DNA of 64,000 nucleotides from Bdellovibrio reynosensis. Lineage in GTDB: Bacteria; Bdellovibrionota; Bdellovibrionia; Bdellovibrionales; Bdellovibrionaceae. A model generated the notes under the pieces. That model ran no database searches, was not told where the DNA came from, and saw nothing but the letters and a program-made list of their open reading frames with translations. Of the stretch, positions 42,193-50,169 are shown piece after piece. The stretch is taken from the NCBI RefSeq assembly GCF_022814725.1, contig NZ_CP093442.1, positions 1,612,001 to 1,676,000 on the forward strand, given 5' to 3'. The position numbers were made by a program, and so were the translations under genes. How positions within the stretch are numbered: position 1 is the first letter of the stretch; the number at the start of each line of letters is the position of its first letter.

Positions 42193-42795
42193 ATGACAAA
42201 ACTTATTCTTTCATCACTTATCACGCTAGCAAGCCTTTCTGCATTTGCAGGTAAAACCATCCCTGCCGGAAGCTATAGCGTTGATGGCGCCCATTCAACA
42301 ATTGGCTTTGAAATCCCTCACATGGTGATTTCAACAGTTGAAGGTCGTTTCACAAAATTTGATGGCACCATTACAGTGGATCAAAAGCTTGAAAAATCAT
42401 CAGCTAATTTGAATGTGGATGTTGGCACTATCGATACATCTAACAAAGATCGTGATGATCATTTGAAAAGCCCTGACTTCTTTGACGTTACTAAAAATCC
42501 AAAAATGACATTTGTCACAAAAAAGATTTCAGGAACACCGGAAAAACTAAAACTGGTTGGTGATTTGACTTTAAAAGGTAAAACTAAAGAAGTGATTTTG
42601 GATGTGAAGTACCTAGGTGACGTTGTAGATCTTTACGGAAACCATAAAGTAGCCTTCAACGCGACTGGAAAAATCAATCGCAAAGATTTCGGCTTAACTT
42701 GGGGTAAAATGATCGAAGCGGGTCCTGCAATTGGCGACGAAGTGACTTTGATTTTGAAAATTCAAGCAAACAAACCGCTGGATAAAAAAGGTTAA
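42193..42795 (+). CDS. Periplasmic YceI-family protein
   Basis: It starts at ATG 42193 after AAGGAG. A signal peptide (MTKLILSSLITLASLSAFA) precedes the lipocalin-like YceI domain: YSVDGAHSTIGFEIPHMV, VDVGTIDTSNKDRDDHLKSPDFFDV and FNATGKINRKDFGLTWGK are hallmark segments. YceI proteins bind isoprenoid or quinone-like molecules in a hydrophobic tunnel. It is followed 5 bases later by ygiD and is divergent from a LysR regulator, an order seen in stress-inducible loci. Confidence 0.92.
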   Translation: MTKLILSSLITLASLSAFAGKTIPAGSYSVDGAHSTIGFEIPHMVISTVEGRFTKFDGTITVDQKLEKSSANLNVDVGTIDTSNKDRDDHLKSPDFFDVTKNPKMTFVTKKISGTPEKLKLVGDLTLKGKTKEVILDVKYLGDVVDLYGNHKVAFNATGKINRKDFGLTWGKMIEAGPAIGDEVTLILKIQANKPLDKKG

Positions 42796-42800
42796 TTGTT

Positions 42801-43571
42801 ATGACTAAAATGCCTGTGTTATTTGTTGGTCACGGTTCCCCGATGAATGCTTTGGATAAAAATCCATTCACGGAAGGACTTCATCAGCTGGCGGGGAAAA
42901 TTCCTCGCCCACAGGCTATTCTTGCAGTGTCTGCTCACTGGGAAACCACTGGCACGCAAATTCTTTCTGCGGCAAATCCGCAAACCATCCATGATTTTTA
43001 TGGATTTCCAAAAGCTCTATTTGATATTCGTTATCCCGCGCCGGGCGCACCCGAATTAGCAGCTGAAACTCAGAAGCTAGTTGGTGGTGATGCTATTCTT
43101 ACGGAAAAATGGGGTTATGATCATGGCACTTGGTCTATTCTTTTGCACATGTACCCTGAAGCCAATATCCCCGTTTACCAGTTAAGCCTTGATGTTAAAA
43201 AAGATCCTAAAGCCCACGTGGAAATCGGTCGCAAGCTGCAGGCGTTGCGTGAAAAAGGCGTACTGATTTTGGGAAGCGGCAACATCGTCCACAATTTACG
43301 TTTGATAAATTGGAAGGATCAAAAGGCAGTTTACCCTTGGGCAAAGGAATTTGATTTAAAGGTAAAGGCTGCATTAGAAAATCGTGAAGATTATAAACTA
43401 ATGTACTTAGATGAAAATCAGGAAGCCGACCGTCTTAGTGTTCCTTCAGCTGACCACTATTTACCGCTTTTATATTGTTATGGTGCTTCGACCCCTGAGG
43501 ACTCGATTTCATATCCTTATGAAGGATATGAACTAGGCAGTCTTTCAATGCGCTCTGTATTGTGGAAATAA
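42801..43571 (+). CDS. ygiD: Extradiol (4,5-DOPA-type) dioxygenase family protein
   Basis: The product has 256 residues of the LigB/DODA family, as E. coli YgiD. Metal and active-site histidines are visible in LFVGHGSPMNAL, AVSAHWETTGTQ, GYDHGTWSILLHMYPEA, GSGNIVHNLRLI and PSADHYLPLLYCYG. It opens catechol rings, with a physiological substrate not predictable from sequence. It is co-transcribed with the YceI gene, and a strong terminator begins at its stop codon. Confidence 0.9.
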   Translation: MTKMPVLFVGHGSPMNALDKNPFTEGLHQLAGKIPRPQAILAVSAHWETTGTQILSAANPQTIHDFYGFPKALFDIRYPAPGAPELAAETQKLVGGDAILTEKWGYDHGTWSILLHMYPEANIPVYQLSLDVKKDPKAHVEIGRKLQALREKGVLILGSGNIVHNLRLINWKDQKAVYPWAKEFDLKVKAALENREDYKLMYLDENQEADRLSVPSADHYLPLLYCYGASTPEDSISYPYEGYELGSLSMRSVLWK

Positions 43572-43600
43572 AAAAGCTCCTTTGCAGGAGCTTTTTTTTT
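43571..43600. terminator. Bidirectional terminator between ygiD and the RND gene
   Basis: AAAAAGCTCC-TTTGCA-GGAGCTTTTT forms a 9-10 base-pair stem with a T run on the plus side and an A run on the minus side. It serves two convergent genes. Confidence 0.9.
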
Positions 43601-46600
43601 ATTCAAGAGCTTCAGTTCCCACCGCCGCAAAGGCCTGTTTGGTTTTTTCACGAACGACATCGCGCTGTTTGAATTTATCCATCAACAAGTAGGCCACTGG
43701 AACTACGAACAACGTCAGTGCTGTTGAAACCACAACCCCGCCGATCAAACAAATCGCCATTGGACGCATTGTTTCTGAGCCAGCTCCCGTTGCTGTCGCT
43801 GATGGTATCGCCGCTGCGATAGTCGCAACAGAGGTCATCAAGATAGGGCGAAGGCGAATCGGACACGCTTCGATTAAAGCGTTAATAGCTTCTCTGGTTC
43901 CGCGGTCACGTACGGTGTTCGTAAACTCAATCAGTAAGATCGAGTTCTTTTTCACGATCCCCATCAATAATAGTAACCCAATCATCGAGAACATATTTAA
44001 CGACTGTCCCGTCATTAGCAGCGCAAAGAAAGCCCCACTAAAGCTGAATGGCAATGCCATCAGAATCGTCACTGGATCGATGAACGAGTTAAACTGACTT
44101 GCTAGTACCATGTAAGCGATAACTAAACCCATCACCAAAGCAAAGATCAAACTTTGGAAGGATTCTTTAAATGTTTTAGAACTTCCGCCTGGATCGATCA
44201 TATAACCTGGCTCAAGGATTTCCTTAGCTTTGTTTTCAACATAGGCCATGGCCGCTTGTTGAGAAACGCCGGGTTTCATATTCGCAGTCACCGTGATCGC
44301 TCTTTGACGATTCACGCGAGAAATCGCTTGTAAGCTTGAACCCACTTCATCCTTCGTCACTCTTGGTAACGGAATCAGATTTCCACGGCTGTTTCCAACG
44401 AACAAAGTTTTGATTTCATTCATCGGATCACCCTGATCAACAAGCTTCACCTTAATATCGTAACGATGTCCGCCTTGTGGGAACTCCCCTACTTTCACGC
44501 CCCCGATCAGCGCATTGACGGTTGTACCGATAGAGTTAATGCTAACCCCATGTTGGGCTGCTGAAACCCGATCTGGTTTCACTTGGATTTCTGGCATACC
44601 TAAAAGGTAATTGGAATCCACGTCCACCATCAGGCCACTTTTTTCCATTTCCTTCATCATGGTTTCTGTGTATTTCGCGAGCTTATCCCAATCAGAACCT
44701 AAGATCGTAAATTCAATCGGATAACCACGACCGCCACCGAAACCTTGTTGGGATAGATCCATCAAGATCGGTCTAACATCCTCGATTTTTGCTAAAGCTT
44801 TACGAGCCACTTGCATGAATTCCTGCTGGCTAAGTTCTTTTCCTGATTCAGGATCTTTACCGCGCTCGCCTTTATCTTTCATGGTCACGAACATCATCGT
44901 GATGTTGGAATCAGAAACACCGCCACCAAAACCACCGATAGCCGCATAAACTTGTTTAATTTCAGGACGCGATAGGAACCACTGTTCAGCTTTTTTCGTT
45001 TGCGCGTCTGTATGGGAAAGCGAAGTTCCCACTGGCAAAACTAAACGCGCTAAGAAAATGCTTTGATCCTGGGCCGGGTTCATTTCTTTATTCAAGAATT
45101 TGATAGAGATGAAGGACAACGCTACGAACACCAGCGAGCCAACCAATACTTTCCAAGGATGGGCCAAAGAAAGTTTAAGGTATTTTTCATAGACGAATTT
45201 CAAGTTTTCCATGAAGGCTTCAAAACCACGACCTAGTTTTGTTTTACGTTCACCGTGATGCACAAAACCCGCGCAACGCATTGGTGTGATCGTCAAAGAC
45301 TCAACTAGCGATAAGAAAACCGCTAAAGAAATCGTCACACCGAATTGCATAAAGAACTTACCGATAATACCTTTCATGAAGGCAACTGGTAGGAAGATCG
45401 CAATAACTGCAGCGGTGGCTGCCATGGCGGCAAAAGAAATTTCCCTTGCACCTAAGATAGCAGACTCAATTCGTCCCCGGCCGTTTTCGTTATACCGGAA
45501 GATATTTTCTAACACCATGATGGCATCATCCACGACGATACCAATCGCCAGCGTCAGACCCAACAGTGTGAACATGTTCAAAGTATATCCAAGGAAGTAA
45601 AGACCAATAAACGCACCAAGAAGTGAGGTTGGAATCGACAACAACACATTAAAGGTCGCAGACCAACTTCCTAAGAACATCCAACACACAAGCGATGTAA
45701 AAATAACAGCTAAGATCAAATGCTTATTAAGCTCATGCACGGATTGTTCGATGAACTTTGTACTATCAAAGTTCACTTGCACTTTCATGCCCGGAGGAAG
45801 TTGCGGTTGAATCTCGTCGATTTTTTCTTTCACTGCCTGCGCCACAGATACGGCGTTTGTGCCACGCTGCTTACGAATACCTAAACCCAGCGCAGGTAGA
45901 CCGTTAAAGCGCGATAGACGCTCGATCTTATCTAGGCCAAGGCTTGCATCTGCAACTTGAGAAATCTTAACCATGTTCGTTGGGTCCGCGACAGTTTGAC
46001 CGGCACGACGGCTGATGACGATGGAACGGAACTCATCTTCCGTTTTCGCTTCACCCAAGGTTCTTACGTTGAAAGTCTTTTTTTCGGTTGTGATGTATCC
46101 ACCAGGAAGTTCTGAGTGTTCGTTTTTAACGGCATCCATAACGTCGTTAACAGATATATTATAGCGCATCAGATCCTTAGGACGAACGTGCACGCGCATC
46201 ACAGGATCCGTGTAACCACCTAAGAAAATATCACCGACTCCTTCAACCGTTGTGAAACGATCTTTCAAATAATCGCGCGCATAGCGCATCATGAATTCTG
46301 GATCGTTCTTTTCATACGTAAGCGCCAGCCACAGAATCGGTTGGTCATCAGGATTTGTTTTAGAAAGAGTTGGCGGATCCACATCGTCTGGAAGCAAACG
46401 CTGAACACCAGCGACTTTAGCTTGAACGTCTTGCAAAGCCACATCGATGTTGCGATCCAAATCAAATTCGACCGTGATAGAGGCTGATCCCGTTTTACTA
46501 TTTGATTTAATCGATTGAATCCCTTCAACCGTCATCAAGGCGCTTTCAATTGGATCGACAACTTGAAGTTCCATGACTTCCGGAGCCGCCCCACTCATTG

Positions 46601-46748
46601 TGACGCTGACATTCACTGTCGGGAAATCCACGTCTGGCAGCTGGCTTACGCCCATGCGTGAAAATGAAATTAGACCGAAAATCATCAACCCGAACATCAA
46701 CATCCAAGCAAACACCGGGTTCTTAATTGAAATATCTGAGAGTCTCAT
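43599..46748 (-). CDS. RND efflux transporter (HAE1 family inner-membrane pump)
   Basis: The product has about 1049 residues from ATG 46748, with AGAGGTAGTG upstream. It shows the two-fold repeated RND layout: MRLSDISIKNPVFAWMLMFG at the start, a large periplasmic loop, the proton-relay pair in IGIVVDDAIMVLEN, the second half beginning LAHPWKVLVGSLVFVAL, and MALPFSFSGAFFALLMTGQSLNMFS. It should export drugs, lipids or metals out of the inner membrane. No membrane-fusion (adaptor) gene is next to it. A TolC-family gene lies in the divergent operon. Confidence 0.93.
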   Translation of the reverse strand: MRLSDISIKNPVFAWMLMFGLMIFGLISFSRMGVSQLPDVDFPTVNVSVTMSGAAPEVMELQVVDPIESALMTVEGIQSIKSNSKTGSASITVEFDLDRNIDVALQDVQAKVAGVQRLLPDDVDPPTLSKTNPDDQPILWLALTYEKNDPEFMMRYARDYLKDRFTTVEGVGDIFLGGYTDPVMRVHVRPKDLMRYNISVNDVMDAVKNEHSELPGGYITTEKKTFNVRTLGEAKTEDEFRSIVISRRAGQTVADPTNMVKISQVADASLGLDKIERLSRFNGLPALGLGIRKQRGTNAVSVAQAVKEKIDEIQPQLPPGMKVQVNFDSTKFIEQSVHELNKHLILAVIFTSLVCWMFLGSWSATFNVLLSIPTSLLGAFIGLYFLGYTLNMFTLLGLTLAIGIVVDDAIMVLENIFRYNENGRGRIESAILGAREISFAAMAATAAVIAIFLPVAFMKGIIGKFFMQFGVTISLAVFLSLVESLTITPMRCAGFVHHGERKTKLGRGFEAFMENLKFVYEKYLKLSLAHPWKVLVGSLVFVALSFISIKFLNKEMNPAQDQSIFLARLVLPVGTSLSHTDAQTKKAEQWFLSRPEIKQVYAAIGGFGGGVSDSNITMMFVTMKDKGERGKDPESGKELSQQEFMQVARKALAKIEDVRPILMDLSQQGFGGGRGYPIEFTILGSDWDKLAKYTETMMKEMEKSGLMVDVDSNYLLGMPEIQVKPDRVSAAQHGVSINSIGTTVNALIGGVKVGEFPQGGHRYDIKVKLVDQGDPMNEIKTLFVGNSRGNLIPLPRVTKDEVGSSLQAISRVNRQRAITVTANMKPGVSQQAAMAYVENKAKEILEPGYMIDPGGSSKTFKESFQSLIFALVMGLVIAYMVLASQFNSFIDPVTILMALPFSFSGAFFALLMTGQSLNMFSMIGLLLLMGIVKKNSILLIEFTNTVRDRGTREAINALIEACPIRLRPILMTSVATIAAAIPSATATGAGSETMRPMAICLIGGVVVSTALTLFVVPVAYLLMDKFKQRDVVREKTKQAFAAVGTEALE

Positions 46749-46892
46749 CACTACCTCTTTAAACTCCCGCCACTGTAGGCAATCCGTGTAAAATAGTCAT
46801 TACGATTTTCATTCAACACAATGCTCTCAAACTATTGAAACAATATGGAAAAATCGATTTCATTGTTAGGTCCCCAAATCAGCAACTCGAGG

Positions 46893-46921
46893 TTGACAGG
46901 CCCTGATGTGCGGACTATTCC
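46893..46921 (+). promoter_or_regulatory. Sigma70-like promoter of the TolC operon
   Basis: TTGACA (46893-46898) and TATTCC (46916-46921) are 17 bases apart, about 37 bases upstream of the first start codon, which has AGGGG before it. The -35 is perfect and the -10 is weak. Confidence 0.55.
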
Positions 46922-46957
46922 TGACCCACGAGTTCTATTATTTTTAGGGGTGAAATA

Positions 46958-47710
46958 ATGAAGTGGATATTGATCCCAGCAGCTATTCTGACCTGCTCTT
47001 TTAGTTACGCAGCTCCCGCAGTGAGCGAAGTATCTTTACGTCAAAAGGCTTTGGCCGAATCTTCAATTCAAGGCAAAACAGTTCAAACAGCTACCGACGC
47101 GCAAGTCGCTGGAATGCTTACTTTGAAAGATCCGCGTCCTGAAATTATCACCCGTCGTTGGAATTATTTCGCAGGCTTTTCTGCACAACAATTTCAACCT
47201 GCAGGAACAGCACAGAAAGACGGAGTTGGATCTTTTGATCTAGCGAAAAACGGCGAAACGGTAATGCCAGGTTTTGAGTTTGGCGCCCTAACACCTTATT
47301 ACGGCATCAAACAATTGAATTGGAAGGCCGGCCTTCGCGCTAAAGCTTCTATTGCTTCTCAAGATACAGATGTGACCTTATCGTCTGGTTTTAAAATCAA
47401 CGATGCTCGTTTGAACACCAGTCTTTTAAGCCTAGGGCCTTTGCTTCAATTGCAGTGGGCACGACTTTCATGGTTGGCTTTCACTTTCTCTCCTCAATTC
47501 GGAACTTTGAACTACACCCAAGCAAGCGCCAATGATTATGCGACATTCTCTAAGATTGCGGGTTATGAATCGATGGCCTACGGTTTAGATTTCACTGTCG
47601 GTAAAAACTGGTCCCTGTTCACCGAATGGTCCCAAAGACAACTCAAAGACAACTCTGACATCGCACTTCAAAAAGACAACTTTGAACTAGGAACTAAAAT
47701 CACATGGTAA
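46958..47710 (+). CDS. Outer-membrane beta-barrel-like protein, function unknown
   Basis: The product has 250 residues. A signal peptide (MKWILIPAAILTCSFSYA) precedes a body with alternating strands rich in aromatic residues (WNYFAGFSAQQFQ, AGLRAKASIA, SWLAFTFSPQFGTLNY, YGLDFTVGKNWSLFTEWSQ) and a C-terminal Trp (ELGTKITW). An outer-membrane barrel is likely. The next gene, tolC-like, begins within its last codons (ATGGTAA), so they are co-translated. I do not recognise a family. Confidence 0.7.
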   Translation: MKWILIPAAILTCSFSYAAPAVSEVSLRQKALAESSIQGKTVQTATDAQVAGMLTLKDPRPEIITRRWNYFAGFSAQQFQPAGTAQKDGVGSFDLAKNGETVMPGFEFGALTPYYGIKQLNWKAGLRAKASIASQDTDVTLSSGFKINDARLNTSLLSLGPLLQLQWARLSWLAFTFSPQFGTLNYTQASANDYATFSKIAGYESMAYGLDFTVGKNWSLFTEWSQRQLKDNSDIALQKDNFELGTKITW

Positions 47711-49170
47711 AAATATTCTTAGCCCTCATTACATCATGCACATTCATCACGGCGTGGGCGCAAACACCTAAGAAAATCACCTTGTCACAAAAAACTGTGG
47801 CAGAGCTGGTTTTAAAACAAGGCCCAAAAGCTTTGGAGGTGAACTTAAGATACCAACAATTCCGCTTAACACCGGCACTGACTTTATCAGCCTATGACTG
47901 GAAATTAGGGGTCGAGACTGGTTTTGAATACGATAAATCAGCGGGCCTTCTTTCATCTACAAGCAGCAACACTGCAAAGTATGAACGACTTAGAACAACA
48001 GCGACTTTACAAAAGCCCTTTACGACAGGAACTTTGTTAGGATTAGAACTAAGTCGTCTATCGCAAAAAGTTGATTTTGATACCATTCCCACAAGTCCTC
48101 CGCCATCTGAACAAACTTTGGATGTGGCGGGCTTAACTTTAGAACAAGCTCTTCTTGGCAACTCTTTTGGTGTTGCTGATCGCGGGATCGTGAATGCTGC
48201 AGAGCTTACTTATGAAGCTAACAAGATCGCTAGAGCCAACGAACTTGAAGACGTTGTATTAGAATCTATCCGTCAGTTCTGGAACACATACGTAGCCCAA
48301 GAAAATTTCAGAGAAGCTGTTGCTTCCCGTGATCGCTATAAAAAGTTGGTTGATGCGGTGAAAAGAAAAACGGGTCTTGGTTATTCAAACCCCGGGGACC
48401 TTCCGCAGGTTCAAGCTGAAATGGAATCCCGCGAACAAAGAGTAAAGTCTTTTTCTGTCGCTTATCTAAAAAACAGCGAAAATCTTTTAACGTTGTTAGC
48501 TTTAGATCCAACGACGGAAGTCACGTTTGAAATCCCTCAAGACATCCCCGCGGTACCAAAGTTAGTACAAAAGAAAATCGAAGACTTGCGCAGCATTCGT
48601 TCGCAAAAACTAAGAGTTGAAGCAGCTGAAGAAAATCTTGATGCTTATGAATCATTGGCTTACCCAACATTGAATTTTGTGGGTCGCGTGTATACTTCTG
48701 GTTCGGATGAATCTTCAGAAGGTTCTTATTCAGAGTTAGCTTCAGGCACCCGCCCGAAATACTATGTGGGACTGAAGTTCCAATACAACTTTGGTTCTGA
48801 CATTCAAAATGAACAGATCATCAATAAAAAGCTAACGAAGGATTTAGAAGCAACTCGTTTGCAACGTCAAATCCAGGAAGCTACAGATATCGAAGGCCAG
48901 TCTGAACGCCAAGTTCAAACCAACTATGCCATCGCTGTCAGCGCAAAGAAACAAAGGGAATTCCGCGAAAAGGCGTCGCAGGAGCTAAACCGCTCTTACA
49001 ACCAAGGCCGTACGGACATTTCTATTCTGATTACTGCAATGAATAATTTTTTCGACTCTGAAGTTCAATACTATCGCGCACTGGGTGATTACGCCATCGC
49101 CCTTAACGAATGGGCCGCAGTCAGAGACGAATTGATCCCAGATGATATTCCATCTGCGGATGCTAAATAA
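47704..49170 (+). CDS. TolC-family outer-membrane efflux protein
   Basis: The product has 488 residues. The signal peptide ends at AWA-QTPKK. The two-fold TolC pattern of long helices and short strand pairs is visible: ESIRQFWNTYVAQENFREAVASRDRY, TGLGYSNPGDLPQVQAEMESREQRV in the first half and EATDIEGQSERQVQTNYAIAVSAKKQREF, QGRTDISILITAMNNFFDSEVQYYRALGDYAIAL in the second. It forms the outer-membrane exit duct of efflux or secretion systems and may partner the divergent RND pump. Confidence 0.9.
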   Translation: MVKIFLALITSCTFITAWAQTPKKITLSQKTVAELVLKQGPKALEVNLRYQQFRLTPALTLSAYDWKLGVETGFEYDKSAGLLSSTSSNTAKYERLRTTATLQKPFTTGTLLGLELSRLSQKVDFDTIPTSPPPSEQTLDVAGLTLEQALLGNSFGVADRGIVNAAELTYEANKIARANELEDVVLESIRQFWNTYVAQENFREAVASRDRYKKLVDAVKRKTGLGYSNPGDLPQVQAEMESREQRVKSFSVAYLKNSENLLTLLALDPTTEVTFEIPQDIPAVPKLVQKKIEDLRSIRSQKLRVEAAEENLDAYESLAYPTLNFVGRVYTSGSDESSEGSYSELASGTRPKYYVGLKFQYNFGSDIQNEQIINKKLTKDLEATRLQRQIQEATDIEGQSERQVQTNYAIAVSAKKQREFREKASQELNRSYNQGRTDISILITAMNNFFDSEVQYYRALGDYAIALNEWAAVRDELIPDDIPSADAK

Positions 49171-49182
49171 GAGGGGTTTAAG

Positions 49183-50073
49183 ATGTTAAAAAAATTAATT
49201 CTAATCTTAGGTGTACTTAGCCTTACCGCTTGTGCCTTTGACCAGGACACTAGCAAAAGTGATGCAAAAGAAGCTGAAGAGCGCGCCCGCCTATTAAGCA
49301 AGTACAACTCTGTTGTCGGTACGTACGCCGGTAAACTTTCAACTGGAAATTCTGAAAAAGACATCGAACTAACTTTGTTCACGTTAGAAGAAGTGGATAG
49401 CCAAAATCAAAATGGCGAAGATACAAACCGCGTGGTTTTGCGCGCGAACTATAAAGCCATCAACCCAGCGAGTGCGGGCTTAAATTTACGCGTCCGTTAT
49501 ATCCCTGAAACTTCCGAGTTGATTTTCACCAATGAAAATAAAACTCCAGGCCCTGATGATGTCCACACAATCAATGCGAAAATCGCCGGTAACACAATCG
49601 AAGGCCAAGTGAAATCATTGTCAGGTCTTGTTGGGGTTTTGAAAGTCAGCCTGCAATCAGCAGAGCGCCAAAAACCTGGCAGCGACAATCAAGAACACGA
49701 ATATTATGAAAGACTTCGCGAACAGTATGAGGCGATTGCTGGTACTTACACTGGCGCTAACATCAAAGGTGGCAAAGCAACTTTTACTTTCACCATCACT
49801 TTGCAAGTTGTGAAAGAAGGAAAGGTACCTAAGTTGATCGGTCGATTTGATCGCGCTGATGATCCAGCTGGGTCTGTGTCGTTATATCTAAAAGTAAATT
49901 ATCAAACTGATTTGAATCCACCAGTATTAACTATCACTGGAACTTCGATTCAACACAGTTCAGATTACCTTGCCACATTCGACGGAACTTTAGTGAATGG
50001 CGAATACAAAGGCTCTTGGCAAAACAACAAACAGGGTTTTCAAGGCGACTTCACTCTTAAAAAAGTGCAGTAG
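49183..50073 (+). CDS. Lipoprotein with two repeated domains, function unknown
   Basis: The product has 296 residues. The lipobox LTAC puts the lipid anchor at Cys17. Two copies of a domain of about 110 residues are visible, the first from YNSVVGTYAGKLSTG and the second from YEAIAGTYTGANIKGG, each continuing into alternating beta strands. The second ends with GEYKGSWQNNKQGFQGDFTLKK. This resembles calycin-like barrels. It follows the TolC gene by 12 bases in the same operon and could be an outer-membrane accessory of it. Confidence 0.75.
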   Translation: MLKKLILILGVLSLTACAFDQDTSKSDAKEAEERARLLSKYNSVVGTYAGKLSTGNSEKDIELTLFTLEEVDSQNQNGEDTNRVVLRANYKAINPASAGLNLRVRYIPETSELIFTNENKTPGPDDVHTINAKIAGNTIEGQVKSLSGLVGVLKVSLQSAERQKPGSDNQEHEYYERLREQYEAIAGTYTGANIKGGKATFTFTITLQVVKEGKVPKLIGRFDRADDPAGSVSLYLKVNYQTDLNPPVLTITGTSIQHSSDYLATFDGTLVNGEYKGSWQNNKQGFQGDFTLKKVQ

Positions 50074-50083
50074 GATTAATCAA

Positions 50084-50169
50084 GGCTGATCAAAAGTGGT
50101 CAAGCGCAAGGCGGAGGGGTTGACGACACCCCCCCGACAACGCAGTCGCTTGGCCGCTTTTCATCAGCC
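50084..50169. repeat. Palindromic intergenic repeat, family A, copy 3 (convergent junction, short form)
   Basis: The left arm from GGCTGAT (50084-50090) through AAAAGTGGTCAAGCG pairs with the right arm CGCTTGGCCGCTTTT...ATCAGCC (ending 50169). The two left-right differences in the inner arm are G-U compatible. The conserved boxes CGCAAGGCGGAG and CAACGCAGTCG are present. The central hairpin of copies 1 and 2 is missing. The right arm runs into the last codons and stop of uup, so a structural element and coding sequence overlap. Confidence 0.82.
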
